In this document: positions 41,332 through 50,993 of the stretch, in pieces | Numbering within the stretch: position 1 is the first letter of the stretch | How the letters are laid out: each line of letters begins with the position of its first letter | DNA from: Planktothrix sp. PCC 11201 | GTDB lineage: Bacteria; Cyanobacteriota; Cyanobacteriia; Cyanobacteriales; Microcoleaceae | Length of the DNA: 64,000 nt | Assembly: GCF_900009135.1 (NCBI RefSeq) | Contig: NZ_LT797711.1 | Location: 208,373 to 272,372 of the forward strand | Reading direction: 5' to 3' | Translations under genes and position numbers: made by a program | The notes under the pieces: model-generated | Told to the model about the DNA's origin: nothing | What the model saw: the letters and a program-made list of their open reading frames with translations, nothing else | The model's database searches: none

Positions 41332-42846
41332 ATGTCAAATTTAATGATTCAGCAACGCCGTTTTTCCGGGTTATTATTAAATTTTTTGATCACCCTTTCC
41401 TTGAATCCTTTTTTATTAATTTCTGTAGCTAATTCTCAAACCCTGGCTCAGTGCAAATTATCTCCACAAGCGATCGCCCAGAAAGAAAGTTTACGACAGG
41501 CTGTATTAACGGGAAATTCCGAAGCTGTTAAAAACTATAATACTATTCTAACTCAACACGCGCAACAAGTCAATCAATGTCGTCAACAAATTAATCCTAA
41601 AAATCAAGCGATTTGGTTAAGATTATATCCCTGTGATACGAGAACCGGAGAAATTGATCGGATTTTAGATAATATTATTAATAAAGGCTATAACAAGGTT
41701 TATTTAGAAGTCTTTTATGATGGTCAAGTGTTGTTACCTTCTGGGAAAAATCCCACCGCCTGGCCAGCAGCTATCCGCACACCTGGAACAGAAAACCAAG
41801 ATTTATTAGCAGAAACTATCCAAAAAGGCAGACAAAGAGGCTTAAAAGTATATGCTTGGATGTTTATGTTAAATTATGGCTATACTTACACCTTAAAACC
41901 TGACCGAACATCAGTTTTAGCGATAAATGGGAAGGGAGAAACCACCACAACGGCAGTTTTAGACCAAACCAAAATAGACGAATATGGGGAAAGTTTTGTG
42001 AATCAAGGGTTTGTTGACCCCTATCATCCCATAGCTAGACAAGATTATTTAACCTTATTAAATGCCGTCTTACAACGTCATCCTAATGGAGTTTTATTTG
42101 ACTATGTTCGCTATCCCAAAGGGTTAGGAGCAGATTCGGTTGCCTCCAAAGTCAAAGACCTATGGATTTATGGAGAATATTCTCAACAGGCATTTTTAAA
42201 TCGAGCCAGTAGTCAGAAAGGACGAGACTTGATGCAGCGATTTTTACAGCAAGGATTTATTACAGAAATTGATGTTAAAACCGTGAATGAAAAGCATCCT
42301 AATGAAAAGGATAAACCCTATTGGCCCGATGAAAAAGAGTGGAAAACCTTAGCCTCTATTCCCAAGATGGGAGAAACCTTACAGCTACAATTATGGCGGC
42401 TAAGTGTTGCCCATGCTAGACAGGGAGTTTTGGATTTTTTAACAATAGCAAGTCAACCCGTACAAAGTCAAGGAATTCCCGCCGGGGCGGTATTTTTTCC
42501 CGAAGGAAATCGCCGAATTGGGCAGATGGGATTTGACTCTCGAATGCAGCCTTGGGATCAATTTTCGCCCTCCATAGAATGGCATCCCATGTCCTATGCT
42601 GTCTGTGGTCAAGTCAACTGTATTACGGCTCAAGTGCAGCAAGTTGTAACTCAAGCTCCCCCAGGAACTCAAATTATCCCAGCCTTAGCGGGAGACTGGG
42701 GAAAATCGATCAAAAATCGCCCTTCTTTACAACAGCAAATGGCTGATATTTACGCCACAATTCCTCAAATTAATGCCTTTAGTCATTATGGTTATGATTG
42801 GCAAGATTCTGAAGAAACCCGAGAACGAAAATTTTGTAAACGTTAA
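41332..42846 (+). CDS. Exported family-10-glycosylhydrolase-like protein
   Basis: The 504-residue protein has an N-terminal signal sequence (about 12-34, ending near SVANSQTLA). The rest resembles the GHL10 (DUF187-like) TIM-barrel: IWLRLYPCDTRTGEIDRILD, GYNKVYLEVFYDGQVLLPS, GLKVYAWMFMLNYGY and GVLFDYVRYPKG. These proteins are predicted to act on cell-wall or extracellular glycans; activity is unproven. EWHPMSYAVCG and FSHYGYDW near the end may line the barrel. It stands alone. Confidence 0.75.
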   Translation: MSNLMIQQRRFSGLLLNFLITLSLNPFLLISVANSQTLAQCKLSPQAIAQKESLRQAVLTGNSEAVKNYNTILTQHAQQVNQCRQQINPKNQAIWLRLYPCDTRTGEIDRILDNIINKGYNKVYLEVFYDGQVLLPSGKNPTAWPAAIRTPGTENQDLLAETIQKGRQRGLKVYAWMFMLNYGYTYTLKPDRTSVLAINGKGETTTTAVLDQTKIDEYGESFVNQGFVDPYHPIARQDYLTLLNAVLQRHPNGVLFDYVRYPKGLGADSVASKVKDLWIYGEYSQQAFLNRASSQKGRDLMQRFLQQGFITEIDVKTVNEKHPNEKDKPYWPDEKEWKTLASIPKMGETLQLQLWRLSVAHARQGVLDFLTIASQPVQSQGIPAGAVFFPEGNRRIGQMGFDSRMQPWDQFSPSIEWHPMSYAVCGQVNCITAQVQQVVTQAPPGTQIIPALAGDWGKSIKNRPSLQQQMADIYATIPQINAFSHYGYDWQDSEETRERKFCKR

Positions 42847-42975
42847 TAGTTATTAACTACAAAAAATCTCGAGATTTTTGAGTATAAAATCACTCATCCC
42901 TATGGGATTAACCTTAGCTGTGGTTCAGATTTGAACAATGACGCTATAATTGTTTCATCAATTGGAGTTAATTTT

Positions 42976-43833
42976 ATGAAAAGTGCAGAACCTCAAGCTG
43001 GTTTAACCAGTATTTTTTTGGGAATTGCCTTAGCCGTATTAGCATTAATTTCGGTCAATTCTTTTGTGATTATTAACCCAGGTCAAGCGGGGGTGTTGAG
43101 TATTTTAGGAAAAGCTCAAGATGGGGTATTATTAGAAGGCATTCATTTCAAACCCCCTCTGGTTTCTGCGGTTGATATTTATGATTTGACGGTACAGAAA
43201 TTTGAAGTTCCGGCTCAAAGTTCTACCAAAGATTTACAACAATTATCGGCAAGTTTTGCCATTAACTTTAGGCTTGACCCGATACAAGTAGTCAGAATTA
43301 GACGAGAACAGGGCACTTTACAAAATGTTGTTTCTAAAGTTGTGGCTCCCCAAACCCAAGAATGTTTTAAAATTGCAGCAGCAAAACGAACCATTGAAGA
43401 AGCTATTACTCAACGAGAATTATTAAAATCAGACTTTGATGAAGCTTTGAATGAACGATTAGATAAATATGGGATTATTGTATTAGATACCAGTGTGGTT
43501 GATTTAGCATTTTCTCCTGAATTTGCCAAAGCCGTTGAAGAAAAACAAATTGCCGAACAACGAGCCAGACGGGCAGTTTATATTGCTAAAGAAGCGGAAC
43601 AACAAGCTCAAACTGACATTAACCGAGCCAAAGGAACGGCGGAAGCTCAACGTTTATTAGCAGAAACTTTGAAAGCAACCGGAGGACAATTAGTCCTGCA
43701 AAAAGAAGCTATTGAAGCTTGGAAACAGGGAGGTTCTCAAATGCCAAGAGTGTTAATTATGAATGGGGATAATAAAAGCATGATTCCCTTCTTATTTAAT
43801 TTAGGGAATGCTTCAGAAATGAGTTATGAATAA
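42976..43833 (+). CDS. Prohibitin/SPFH family membrane protein
   Basis: From the ATG at 42976 (GGAG upstream) the 285-residue protein has one N-terminal membrane helix (about 9-31) and an SPFH domain: INPGQAGVLSILGKAQDGVL, GIHFKPPLVSAVDIYD, then a coiled coil rich in Ala/Glu (EEKQIAEQRARRAVYIAKEA). Cyanobacterial prohibitins form large membrane rings near thylakoid or plasma membranes and act as scaffolds for proteases. The next region downstream is a dead DUF433 gene. Confidence 0.85.
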   Translation: MKSAEPQAGLTSIFLGIALAVLALISVNSFVIINPGQAGVLSILGKAQDGVLLEGIHFKPPLVSAVDIYDLTVQKFEVPAQSSTKDLQQLSASFAINFRLDPIQVVRIRREQGTLQNVVSKVVAPQTQECFKIAAAKRTIEEAITQRELLKSDFDEALNERLDKYGIIVLDTSVVDLAFSPEFAKAVEEKQIAEQRARRAVYIAKEAEQQAQTDINRAKGTAEAQRLLAETLKATGGQLVLQKEAIEAWKQGGSQMPRVLIMNGDNKSMIPFLFNLGNASEMSYE

Positions 43834-43890
43834 ACACAATTCCTGAATAATTAGAGGGTTTATAGCGGCAAAAATTACTAAACCCTCTAA

Positions 43891-44094
43891 TTATTTAGCA
43901 CCATAAGCAATACAAGCTAGAATATCTTCTCGTTCTATTCCAGGGTATTCTTCTAAAAGGTATTCAATGGTGACTCCACTGGCTAAAAAATCTAAGATTA
44001 GAGACACTCAAATGCGATGACCCCGAATACAGGGTTTACCAAAACAAATATTAGGGTCAATAGAAATTCGAGACAGTAAATCTGCTGGCATCAT
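43891..44094 (-). pseudogene. DUF433 antitoxin-like gene broken by a stop codon
   Basis: From the ATG at 44094 the minus strand reads ISIDPNICFGKPCIRGHRI, then TGA at codon 29 (44008-44010), then in the same frame VSLILDFLASGVTIEYLLEE to GAK and a stop at 43891. This is a full DUF433 domain of normal length. Most members I know have Trp at this point (RIWVS), so TGG to TGA is the simplest explanation. DUF433 proteins often act as antitoxins; the usual toxin partner is not present downstream. Confidence 0.8.
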
Positions 44095-44207
44095 ACTTTA
44101 CCTATTGTCATTGGTGTAAGATCGACTATTTCATAGTATAATTATACTAGATTCCTGTGAATTAATTGCTTCGGCTACGATTATCTATTTTTAATCTCTT
44201 AACACTT

Positions 44208-46148
44208 ATGTCTATTTTTACCTTACAATCCGTTAAAAAAGAATTTGGAACCAAAGAAATTCTCCGAGATGCTAACTTTAGTTTAGATGCCACAGATAAA
44301 GTCGGTTTAATTGGAACCAATGGCTCAGGAAAATCCACTTTATTAAAAATGATTGCGGGACAGGAATCAATTGATGAAGGGCAACTTTGGGTTAATCCCA
44401 GGGCAAAAGTTATCTATTTACCCCAACAACCGAATTTAGATGAAAACCTCACGGTTTTAGAACAAATTTTTGCCGATAGTGGCGAACAAATGCACCTAAT
44501 TCAAGAGTATGAAGACCTATCTCATAAATTAGCAAAACATCCCGAAGATTCCCAACTGTTAACCCGATTTTCCCAAGTCATGCAACGCATGGATGCCACC
44601 AATGCTTGGGAGTTGGAAAACACAGCTAAAATTATTTTAACTAAATTAGGAATAGAAGATTTTGATACTCCGATTCGCCAGTTATCAGGGGGATATCGCA
44701 AACGCATTGCTTTAGCAACGGCGTTATTAGTAGAACCGGATGTTTTATTAATGGATGAACCCACAAACCATTTAGATGCGGCTTCGGTGGAATGGTTACA
44801 GGATTATTTGAAAAATTATCGTGGGGCTCTATTATTAATTACCCACGACCGCTACTTTTTAGACCAAGTAACTAATCGAATTTTAGAACTAGACCGGGGG
44901 GATTTATTTACCCATGCAGGAAATTATTCTTATTTTTTAGAAAAGAAAGCCGAAGCCGAGGATATTGCTGTTAGTCAACAACGCAAACATCGGGGGGTTT
45001 TGCGTCGAGAATTAGAATGGTTAAGACGGGGGCCAAAGGCTAGGAGTACCAAGCAAAAAGCACGGATTCAAAGGGTTGAAGGGCTGCAAGACATGGAATT
45101 TAAACAAGTCCAGGGGAAAGTTGAAATTTCCACGCCCGGTCGTCGTATCGGTAAAAAAGTGATTGAATTAAACCATGTTTCTAAATCCTATGATAATCGC
45201 CCTTTAATTCAAGATTTTACCTATAGTTTTAATCCCGATGACCGTTTAGGAATTATTGGGGGAAATGGGGTCGGAAAATCAACTTTATTAGATATGATTA
45301 CAGGGCGAATCCAACCGGATGAGGGCATAGTAGAAATTGGGTCAACCATTCATATCGGTTATTTTGACCAACATTCGGAGGATTTGTTGGCGGCGATGAA
45401 CGAAAATCAGCGCGTGATTGATTACTTAAAAGAAGTCGCAGAATATGTAAAAACCGCCGATGGAACCCAAATTACAGCCTCGCAAATGTTGGAACGGTTT
45501 TTGTTTCCACCGAATCAACAATATTCTCCCTTAAACAAACTTTCTGGGGGGGAAAAACGACGATTATTTTTATTACGGGTGTTAATGAGCGCGCCCAATG
45601 TGTTGATTTTAGATGAACCGACTAATGATTTAGATGTCCAAACATTATCGGTTTTAGAAGATTATTTAGAGGATTTTAATGGTTGTGTCATTGTGGTTTC
45701 CCATGACCGCTATTTTTTAGACCGAACTGTTGAAACTATTTTTTCCTTTGAATCTGGGGGAACTTTACGACAATATCCAGGGAATTATTCGGTTTATTTA
45801 GATTACAAAAAAGCCGAGGAATTAGAGCTAAGTCGTCAAGGGGTAAAGGTCGAAGAAAAAATCCTATCTGGGGTTGCAGACGGGGACAAATCCCAACGCT
45901 ATTCTTGGGATAAAAGTGGACAGCGTAAATTATCTTCTAAGGAAAAGCGAGAATATGAAAAGTTAGAGACAAAAATTGCTGAATTAGAAGCGAAAAAAAT
46001 AGACTTAGAAAAACAACTCTATCAAGCTCCTCCGGGGGCTGTTTCTAAGGTTCAAGACCTGCATCAACAGGTGGAAAATATTATCCTAGAAATTGATAAT
46101 GCCACGGAAAGATGGTTAGAATTAGCGGAAATTGCGGCTTCTAATTAA
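44208..46148 (+). CDS. ABC-F family ATPase (translation factor type)
   Basis: From the ATG at 44208 the 646-residue protein has two ABC domains and no membrane helices. Domain 1: GTNGSGKST, LSGGYRKRIALATALL, LLMDEPTNHLD. Domain 2: GGNGVGKST, LSGGEKRRLFLLRVL, LILDEPTNDLD. The linker between them is Arg/Lys-rich (RRELEWLRRGPKARSTKQKA), typical of ribosome-binding ABC-F proteins such as Uup, and a C-terminal coiled coil (about 560-640) follows. It probably acts on stalled ribosomes. The open frame extends to 44166 but the extension lacks family similarity. Confidence 0.88.
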   Translation: MSIFTLQSVKKEFGTKEILRDANFSLDATDKVGLIGTNGSGKSTLLKMIAGQESIDEGQLWVNPRAKVIYLPQQPNLDENLTVLEQIFADSGEQMHLIQEYEDLSHKLAKHPEDSQLLTRFSQVMQRMDATNAWELENTAKIILTKLGIEDFDTPIRQLSGGYRKRIALATALLVEPDVLLMDEPTNHLDAASVEWLQDYLKNYRGALLLITHDRYFLDQVTNRILELDRGDLFTHAGNYSYFLEKKAEAEDIAVSQQRKHRGVLRRELEWLRRGPKARSTKQKARIQRVEGLQDMEFKQVQGKVEISTPGRRIGKKVIELNHVSKSYDNRPLIQDFTYSFNPDDRLGIIGGNGVGKSTLLDMITGRIQPDEGIVEIGSTIHIGYFDQHSEDLLAAMNENQRVIDYLKEVAEYVKTADGTQITASQMLERFLFPPNQQYSPLNKLSGGEKRRLFLLRVLMSAPNVLILDEPTNDLDVQTLSVLEDYLEDFNGCVIVVSHDRYFLDRTVETIFSFESGGTLRQYPGNYSVYLDYKKAEELELSRQGVKVEEKILSGVADGDKSQRYSWDKSGQRKLSSKEKREYEKLETKIAELEAKKIDLEKQLYQAPPGAVSKVQDLHQQVENIILEIDNATERWLELAEIAASN

Positions 46149-46185
46149 TGATCAATTGATAATTGATAATTGATAATTGATAGTT
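46149..46185. repeat. TTGATAATTGATAA tandem repeat
   Basis: About four degenerate copies of TTGATAA directly after the ABC-F stop codon, between convergent genes. Confidence 0.6.
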
Positions 46186-46247
46186 ATTTTTTTTCGAGGT
46201 TTAAAACCTTTCCTGTTAAGGGGAAAAGAGCAATAAAATCTGCTTTC

Positions 46248-47303
46248 TCAATCCTCTTTTTTTCCGGGAGAGGTAGTTGTCAATTGTCCATTATTGAAAT
46301 CCGGTGGAATTTCAACTGAACGCAAAAACGTCGCACTTTCTTCGGGTAAAGCCGTATTAATATACATCCCACTGCCTAATTCAAATCCGGCGGATAGGGA
46401 AACCCGAGGAATTAAGGCAATATACCAATGGGAATAATCCGTGCGTTGTTCGGCGGTAGGAATAGAACGAATTGTATAATTATAATCGGGATTATTTAAC
46501 CCATAGTAAAGTTTAGCTAGAACATTTTTTAAGGTTTTAGCTAAATCCAAGATTTCCTCATTGGTAATTTCATCAAAAGAGGAACTATGACGACGGGGAA
46601 AAATCCAAGTATGAAAAGGAGAAAGGGCGGCATAGGGAATAAAAGCTACAAAATGTTCACTGGTAAAAATAATCCGTTCTTGGGCTTGTAATTCTTCCTT
46701 TAAGGTGCGACAAAAAAGACATTCTCCGGTATCATCATAATGGCGAATTGCTTCTCGCGCGCGGTCACGCCATTGATAGGGAACAAGGGGAATTGCAGCA
46801 ATTTGAGAGTGAGGATGTTCTAAAGAAGTTCCCGCTCCTTGACCATGATTTTTAAAGATAATAATAGTTTCTACCCGAGCGTCTTGGCGAATTTCAATAT
46901 ACCTTCGGCGATAAACTCGAATAACATTTGCAATATCTGCGATTTCCATTAACGCCATTGTTAAATCATGGCGAGGGTGTTCAATAACAACTTCATGAAA
47001 CCCAAACCCTGATAAGGCGTGAAAAATTCCCTCGCTTTCTCTGATTCTTTCACCTTGAGGAGATAGGGCGGGATATTTATTAGTAACCACCCGGACTCGC
47101 CAATCTAAATCATCGGATAACCGTAAGGTTTCTTGACCTCCTGTTAGCAATTCATTCCCTGGACAAAAGGGGCAATTAGAACGATACTGAGGGGTAGGAA
47201 TTAGTTGGGTTTCAGTTTTGGTAAATTCATCGGGTCGTTTTGCCCTTTCAGTGGCAATAATTACCCAATCTCTTGTGATTAGATTCTGTCTAAGTTCAGT
47301 CAT
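46248..47303 (-). CDS. galT: Galactose-1-phosphate uridylyltransferase
   Basis: GalT swaps UMP between UDP-glucose and galactose-1-phosphate in the Leloir pathway. The 351-residue protein has the catalytic HPHSQI (HxHxQ) and zinc-site cysteines in CPFCPGNE and ECLFCRTL. RKNLITRDWVII-type N-terminus and FNHPHSQ-like core fit bacterial GalT. The start is preceded by an unusual leader made of GGGAATA/GGGAATG heptamers (47311-47418), so its promoter or untranslated leader probably includes the repeats. Confidence 0.88.
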   Translation of the reverse strand: MTELRQNLITRDWVIIATERAKRPDEFTKTETQLIPTPQYRSNCPFCPGNELLTGGQETLRLSDDLDWRVRVVTNKYPALSPQGERIRESEGIFHALSGFGFHEVVIEHPRHDLTMALMEIADIANVIRVYRRRYIEIRQDARVETIIIFKNHGQGAGTSLEHPHSQIAAIPLVPYQWRDRAREAIRHYDDTGECLFCRTLKEELQAQERIIFTSEHFVAFIPYAALSPFHTWIFPRRHSSSFDEITNEEILDLAKTLKNVLAKLYYGLNNPDYNYTIRSIPTAEQRTDYSHWYIALIPRVSLSAGFELGSGMYINTALPEESATFLRSVEIPPDFNNGQLTTTSPGKKED

Positions 47304-47310
47304 ATAGGAG

Positions 47311-47418
47311 GGAACAGGGAATAGGGAATGGGGAATAGGGAATAGGGAATAGGGAATGGGGAATGGGGAATGGGGAATAGGGAATGGGGAATAGGGAATG
47401 GGGAATGGGGAATGGAGA
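47311..47418. repeat. GGGAATA/GGGGAAT heptamer array upstream of galT
   Basis: About 15 copies of mixed GGGAATA and GGGAATG heptamers fill most of the 130-bp gap between the DUF2891 gene's 3' end and the galT start. Confidence 0.9.
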
Positions 47419-47433
47419 AATAAAAATAATTGA

Positions 47434-48477
47434 TTATTTTTTGTTGCTATTTAAACCTCTTTTTGTTCCTAGATAAACGGCAAAACTTCCTAACCAATGA
47501 CTGCCACCATAGAAATTACCAGATACAGGATTTAACCCGACTTGGTGATGAAGATTTGCTACGCTTTTTAAAGCGGGTATGCGGTTATCTGTGGGTAATA
47601 AACCAGAGATTATCCCTTCTAACATCCACGCCCGACTCAAGTTTAACCCATCAAAATGAGATTGTCCGTAATCTTCAGGATTATTAATAATAATCGGAGA
47701 AAACCAATCGGTTTCTAATTTTTGGGAAAGTTCGGGTAAAAAAATAGTTAACCATTCTCCAAATTCTAAAGCCGGGAGAACCCGACGCATTAAATCGGCT
47801 TCTGCTAGACTAGGAGAGAGAAAATCATCCCCCAATGGTTCACAGTGAAGGGAATAATTGTAATCATGGTAATAGAATTTTTGGATTTTATGTGCAACTA
47901 ATTCTAATAATGGTTGATGGTGGGTAAGGGTTGCCCAATCCCAAATTAATCCCAAGGCAAAAGCTGTTTGATTGTGTAATCCGGTGCGGTTGGGATAGGA
48001 TAAATTTAATAACCAGTTGTGAATATTATTAATAATAACGGTTTCTAAAGGTTGTAAATATTCTAATAAGAGTTGACTCTGTTCGTCTTGCCATTCAGTC
48101 AGTTCTGCCATTAATTGTAAAAACCAAGCTAACCCATAGGGACATTCAAATCGGGGCTGAGATTGTAAAAAATTAGCCTCGATTTTAATATGTTCCGGGG
48201 TGAGATTTTGGGTTAAAACTTCTCGAGCAGAGGAGACAAAATCTGCCTCGGGAAAATATCTAATTAACCGAGTTAACATCCAATGGTTATGCACCGCCGA
48301 ATGCCAATCTAAACAGCCATAAAAGGCGGGATTAAGTTGTCGATGGGGAATCAAATCTCGGGAACTTTCTAACCAATAATATTGAACATGAGGATACTCT
48401 TGTACAACACATTGTAAGCCAAATTCAGCAAATCGACTGGCTAAGTTGACCGCAAATATTTCTGATTCTAAATTCAC
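47434..48477 (-). CDS. DUF2891 family protein
   Basis: The 347-residue protein matches the DUF2891 family: FYGCLDWHSAVHNHWMLTRL (about 52-71), RFECPYGLAWFLQL, LHCEPLGDDFLSPSL and HFDGLNLSRAWMLEGI. The fold resembles (alpha/alpha)6 glycan-processing barrels, but no activity is established. The frame starts with GTG at 48477; no ATG is close. It ends 131 bp before galT on the same strand, which hints at shared sugar metabolism. Confidence 0.8.
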   Translation of the reverse strand: MNLESEIFAVNLASRFAEFGLQCVVQEYPHVQYYWLESSRDLIPHRQLNPAFYGCLDWHSAVHNHWMLTRLIRYFPEADFVSSAREVLTQNLTPEHIKIEANFLQSQPRFECPYGLAWFLQLMAELTEWQDEQSQLLLEYLQPLETVIINNIHNWLLNLSYPNRTGLHNQTAFALGLIWDWATLTHHQPLLELVAHKIQKFYYHDYNYSLHCEPLGDDFLSPSLAEADLMRRVLPALEFGEWLTIFLPELSQKLETDWFSPIIINNPEDYGQSHFDGLNLSRAWMLEGIISGLLPTDNRIPALKSVANLHHQVGLNPVSGNFYGGSHWLGSFAVYLGTKRGLNSNKK

Positions 48478-48537
48478 GATTTTTTAGGTTAATTTATGCT
48501 ATTATAAAATTACTAGGTTAAGTTATCATACTTTTTT

Positions 48538-48577
48538 GTTGCGCTCGTTGTTGCGCTCGTTGTTGCGCTTCAGCGCA
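48538..48577. repeat. GTTGCGCTC tandem repeat with GCGCTTCAGCGC hairpin
   Basis: GTTGCGCTCGTT is repeated three times, ending in GCGCTTCAGCGC, a small palindrome. A relative (GCGCTGAAGCGC) sits in the terminator at 7850-7861, so it belongs to a dispersed family. Confidence 0.65.
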
Positions 48578-48595
48578 CTCCTAACAAATATAGCA

Positions 48596-49261
48596 TTATT
48601 TCGGACTAACTGAAGGTCTAGGAGTCGGTTGAGGTGTAGGAGGTGTAGGAGGTGTTTGGGGAATTTCCGGGGGAAGTTTCCACTCCTCCAGAGGACGATT
48701 AATAGTAGATAAAATATCTTTAGAAATCACTAAAATACTGACTTCTTTTCCAGAAGATTGAGGGGAATCAATTTGAGCATATAAAGAATCTCCGCGAAAA
48801 TCAATGTTTCCTAAATTTAATCTATGGATGGTATTATTTTTAAGTTTAATTTCTATTTTATCCGTTACGGTATCTAACCCATAATCCTTAATTTTTTCAG
48901 CAGAAACCGTTAACTTCTGAATCCCTGAGTTAACATCCGAGGGATTACTTTGATTTTTAAACAGTTCCCTGAGTAGGTAATCTACCGAAGCAGGATTAGC
49001 TAAAAATTGTATTGGGGCTGTAATTTTCCAAGGAGATTTTTTCAACTCATCGGCGTTAGTAACCCGTTCCAAGGTAAGTGTTTGTTGAGGATTTGTAATA
49101 GTAAAAGATTGAATTTCATCCTTGGGAAAAGAAAAAATTTGTTGTTGTTTAGCTTGAATTTCTTGCTGTTGAGTTTTCCCCTGAATTTCAAATACATAAA
49201 CAACCCCGGTCAAACCCAAGGCTAAACCCATTAAAATTAATGTTGAACGTTGAAATTTCAT
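48596..49261 (-). CDS. DUF4340 domain membrane-anchored protein
   Basis: The 221-residue protein has an N-terminal membrane anchor (TLILMGLALGLTGVVYVFEI, about 7-26) and a DUF4340-like extracytoplasmic domain: IQSFTITNPQQTLTLERV, SPWKITAPIQFLANPASVDY, LLRELFKNQ and DYGLDTVTDKIEIKLKN. The C-terminus is a Pro/Thr-rich tail. DUF4340 proteins often accompany gliding or ABC-type systems; here no such partner is adjacent. Confidence 0.8.
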   Translation of the reverse strand: MKFQRSTLILMGLALGLTGVVYVFEIQGKTQQQEIQAKQQQIFSFPKDEIQSFTITNPQQTLTLERVTNADELKKSPWKITAPIQFLANPASVDYLLRELFKNQSNPSDVNSGIQKLTVSAEKIKDYGLDTVTDKIEIKLKNNTIHRLNLGNIDFRGDSLYAQIDSPQSSGKEVSILVISKDILSTINRPLEEWKLPPEIPQTPPTPPTPQPTPRPSVSPK

Positions 49262-49301
49262 TAGTTAGCAGTCATTATTTGTCACTTACCCATTATCAGT
49301 T

Positions 49302-49362
49302 GTAGGGGCGGGTTCATCAAGATTTAAGTAATTAACAAAGATCTAAAAGAACCCGCCCGTAC
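49302..49362. repeat. 61-bp palindromic element (GTAGGGGCGGGTTC family), copy 1
   Basis: GTAGGGGCGGGTTC at one end pairs with GAACCCGCCCGTAC at the other, around an AT-rich core containing AACAAAGATCTAAAAGAACC. It is inverted relative to two copies at 57181 and 57261. Confidence 0.8.
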
Positions 49363-49370
49363 CAGTAAAC

Positions 49371-49427
49371 AATTATCAGTTACCAGAAATATTAACTCTT
49401 ACACTGATAACTGTTTACTGATAACTG
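49371..49427. repeat. CAGTTATCAG-type repeat before the murA 3' end
   Basis: Degenerate AACAATTATCAGTTACCAG and ACTGATAACTGTTTACTGAT units end at the murA stop codon. Confidence 0.55.
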
Positions 49428-49428
49428 A

Positions 49429-50760
49429 TTACTCCGTAGGTGTAGGATCAAAACGCTCAAGTTTAGCACCCAATTGTCGGAGTTTAGCTTCCAATTGTTC
49501 ATAACCCCGATCCAAATGTTTTAATCCTTGAATCGTCGTTTCTCCTTCGGCGGCTAAGGCTGCTAGAACTAAGGCAGCAGAAGCGCGTAAATCCGTCGCT
49601 GTCACCGGAGCACCCGAAAGCAAAGGAACACCGCGGACTAAAACCGTATTCCCTTTGACCCGAATATCAGCACCCATGCGACTGAGTTCAGGAACATGAC
49701 CAAAACGATTTTCAAATACCGTTTCACTGATCAAACTATTGCCCTGACACAGCGTTAACAGAGCCATAAAAGGGGCTTGCATATCCGTGGGGAAGCCTGG
49801 ATAGGGTAGGGTCTCAATATCCGTCGCCTTTAGCTGTTCTCCAGCCAGAATACTTAAATGGTTTAGCCCTTCCATGCGGATTTTGACACCCATGGCTTTA
49901 AGTTTAGCCAGTACAGGAGTTAAATGTCCTGGAATAATGGGGGATAGGTTGATTTCAGAACCTGTAATCGCCCCAGCTATTAAAAAAGTTCCGGCTTCTA
50001 TTCGGTCAGGAATAATCGAATAATCCGCAGAATGTAGACTCGGAACCCCAGAAATGATAATAGTTTTACTGCCAGCCCCATGAATTCTAGCTCCCATCGC
50101 CCGGCAGAAATTCGCTAAATCGATGACTTCCGGTTCTTGAGCCGCATTTTCAATGATGGTTTCCCCATCCGCTAGGGTGGCGGCCATCATCAAAGTTTCC
50201 GTCGCCCCAACACTGGGATAGTCCAAATAGATGCGAGCGCCCTTGAGCCGACGGTTAGCCCCGACCACATGGGCATGAACAATGCCATGCTCGATGTGTA
50301 CTTCCGCACCCAGGGCTTGAAGTCCACGAACATGAAGATCTACAGGTCTAGCTCCAATGGCACATCCCCCAGGCAAGGGAACCCTGGCTACCCCTAAACG
50401 AGCCAATATTGGCCCAATGGCAAAGAAACTCGCCCGTAGTTGGCTCACCAGTTCATAGGGAGCTTGTGATTCTGATAACTCACCCGCCTTAATATCGATG
50501 ATGTCACCCTGGCGGTCAATTTGGACACCCAGAGTCATGAGGATCTCACTCATGCTATTCACATCGGCTAAAGAGGGAACATTCCGTAGCCGACAATCTT
50601 CGGAACAGAGTAATGCACCCGCCATTAGGACTAAAGCAGAATTCTTAGCTCCGCTAATCGGAACATGACCTCGCAGGGGTTGACGTCCCCAAATTTTGAG
50701 GCTGGACTGGTTAGCGTGGGACGCAGTTGAAACATTCGATGAACGTATAGCTAGTGTAAT
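49429..50760 (-). CDS. murA: UDP-N-acetylglucosamine 1-carboxyvinyltransferase
   Basis: MurA transfers enolpyruvate from PEP to UDP-GlcNAc, the first committed step of peptidoglycan synthesis and the fosfomycin target. Visible motifs: [15 protein letters not shown] near the N-terminus, active-site Cys in [16 protein letters not shown], and DRIEAGTFL. The open frame starts with TTG at 50775, but no ATG is in range. GGAGG at 50769-50773 stands exactly 8 bases before an ATT codon at 50758-50760, from which the protein would read [10 protein letters not shown] therefore propose an AUU start; TTG at 50775 lacks a ribosome site. Confidence 0.92.
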   Translation of the reverse strand: MTLAIRSSNVSTASHANQSSLKIWGRQPLRGHVPISGAKNSALVLMAGALLCSEDCRLRNVPSLADVNSMSEILMTLGVQIDRQGDIIDIKAGELSESQAPYELVSQLRASFFAIGPILARLGVARVPLPGGCAIGARPVDLHVRGLQALGAEVHIEHGIVHAHVVGANRRLKGARIYLDYPSVGATETLMMAATLADGETIIENAAQEPEVIDLANFCRAMGARIHGAGSKTIIISGVPSLHSADYSIIPDRIEAGTFLIAGAITGSEINLSPIIPGHLTPVLAKLKAMGVKIRMEGLNHLSILAGEQLKATDIETLPYPGFPTDMQAPFMALLTLCQGNSLISETVFENRFGHVPELSRMGADIRVKGNTVLVRGVPLLSGAPVTATDLRASAALVLAALAAEGETTIQGLKHLDRGYEQLEAKLRQLGAKLERFDPTPTE

Positions 50761-50768
50761 GGGTCTAT

Positions 50769-50773
50769 CCTCC
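50769..50773 (-). promoter_or_regulatory. Ribosome binding site that decides the murA start
   Basis: GGAGG (minus strand) lies 8 bases before ATT at 50760 and overlaps the codons just after the alternative TTG at 50775, so it cannot serve that TTG. Confidence 0.5.
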
Positions 50774-50917
50774 AAAAATGAATTGTACGTTTACTTTACT
50801 TAGATTTTTTGTTCTGATTCTACCGAAAAGATTCTAAATGTCTAGGGGTTAGACAAATTTTATGTCCCTGATAAACCCGCAATCAGGCATGGGGAGGGTT
50901 TTATAGGAATATCATTC

Positions 50918-50929
50918 TTGGTATACCAA
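50918..50929. promoter_or_regulatory. 12-bp palindrome upstream of alanine dehydrogenase
   Basis: TTGGTATACCAA is a perfect palindrome 64 bp before the ald start, within the divergent murA-ald spacer. It could be an operator; no regulator is adjacent. Confidence 0.3.
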
Positions 50930-50993
50930 AAGTCTTATCGATCTTTAAATCCAGTGTAAAAATCTAATCAACACTTACGAGAAATCAGAATTT

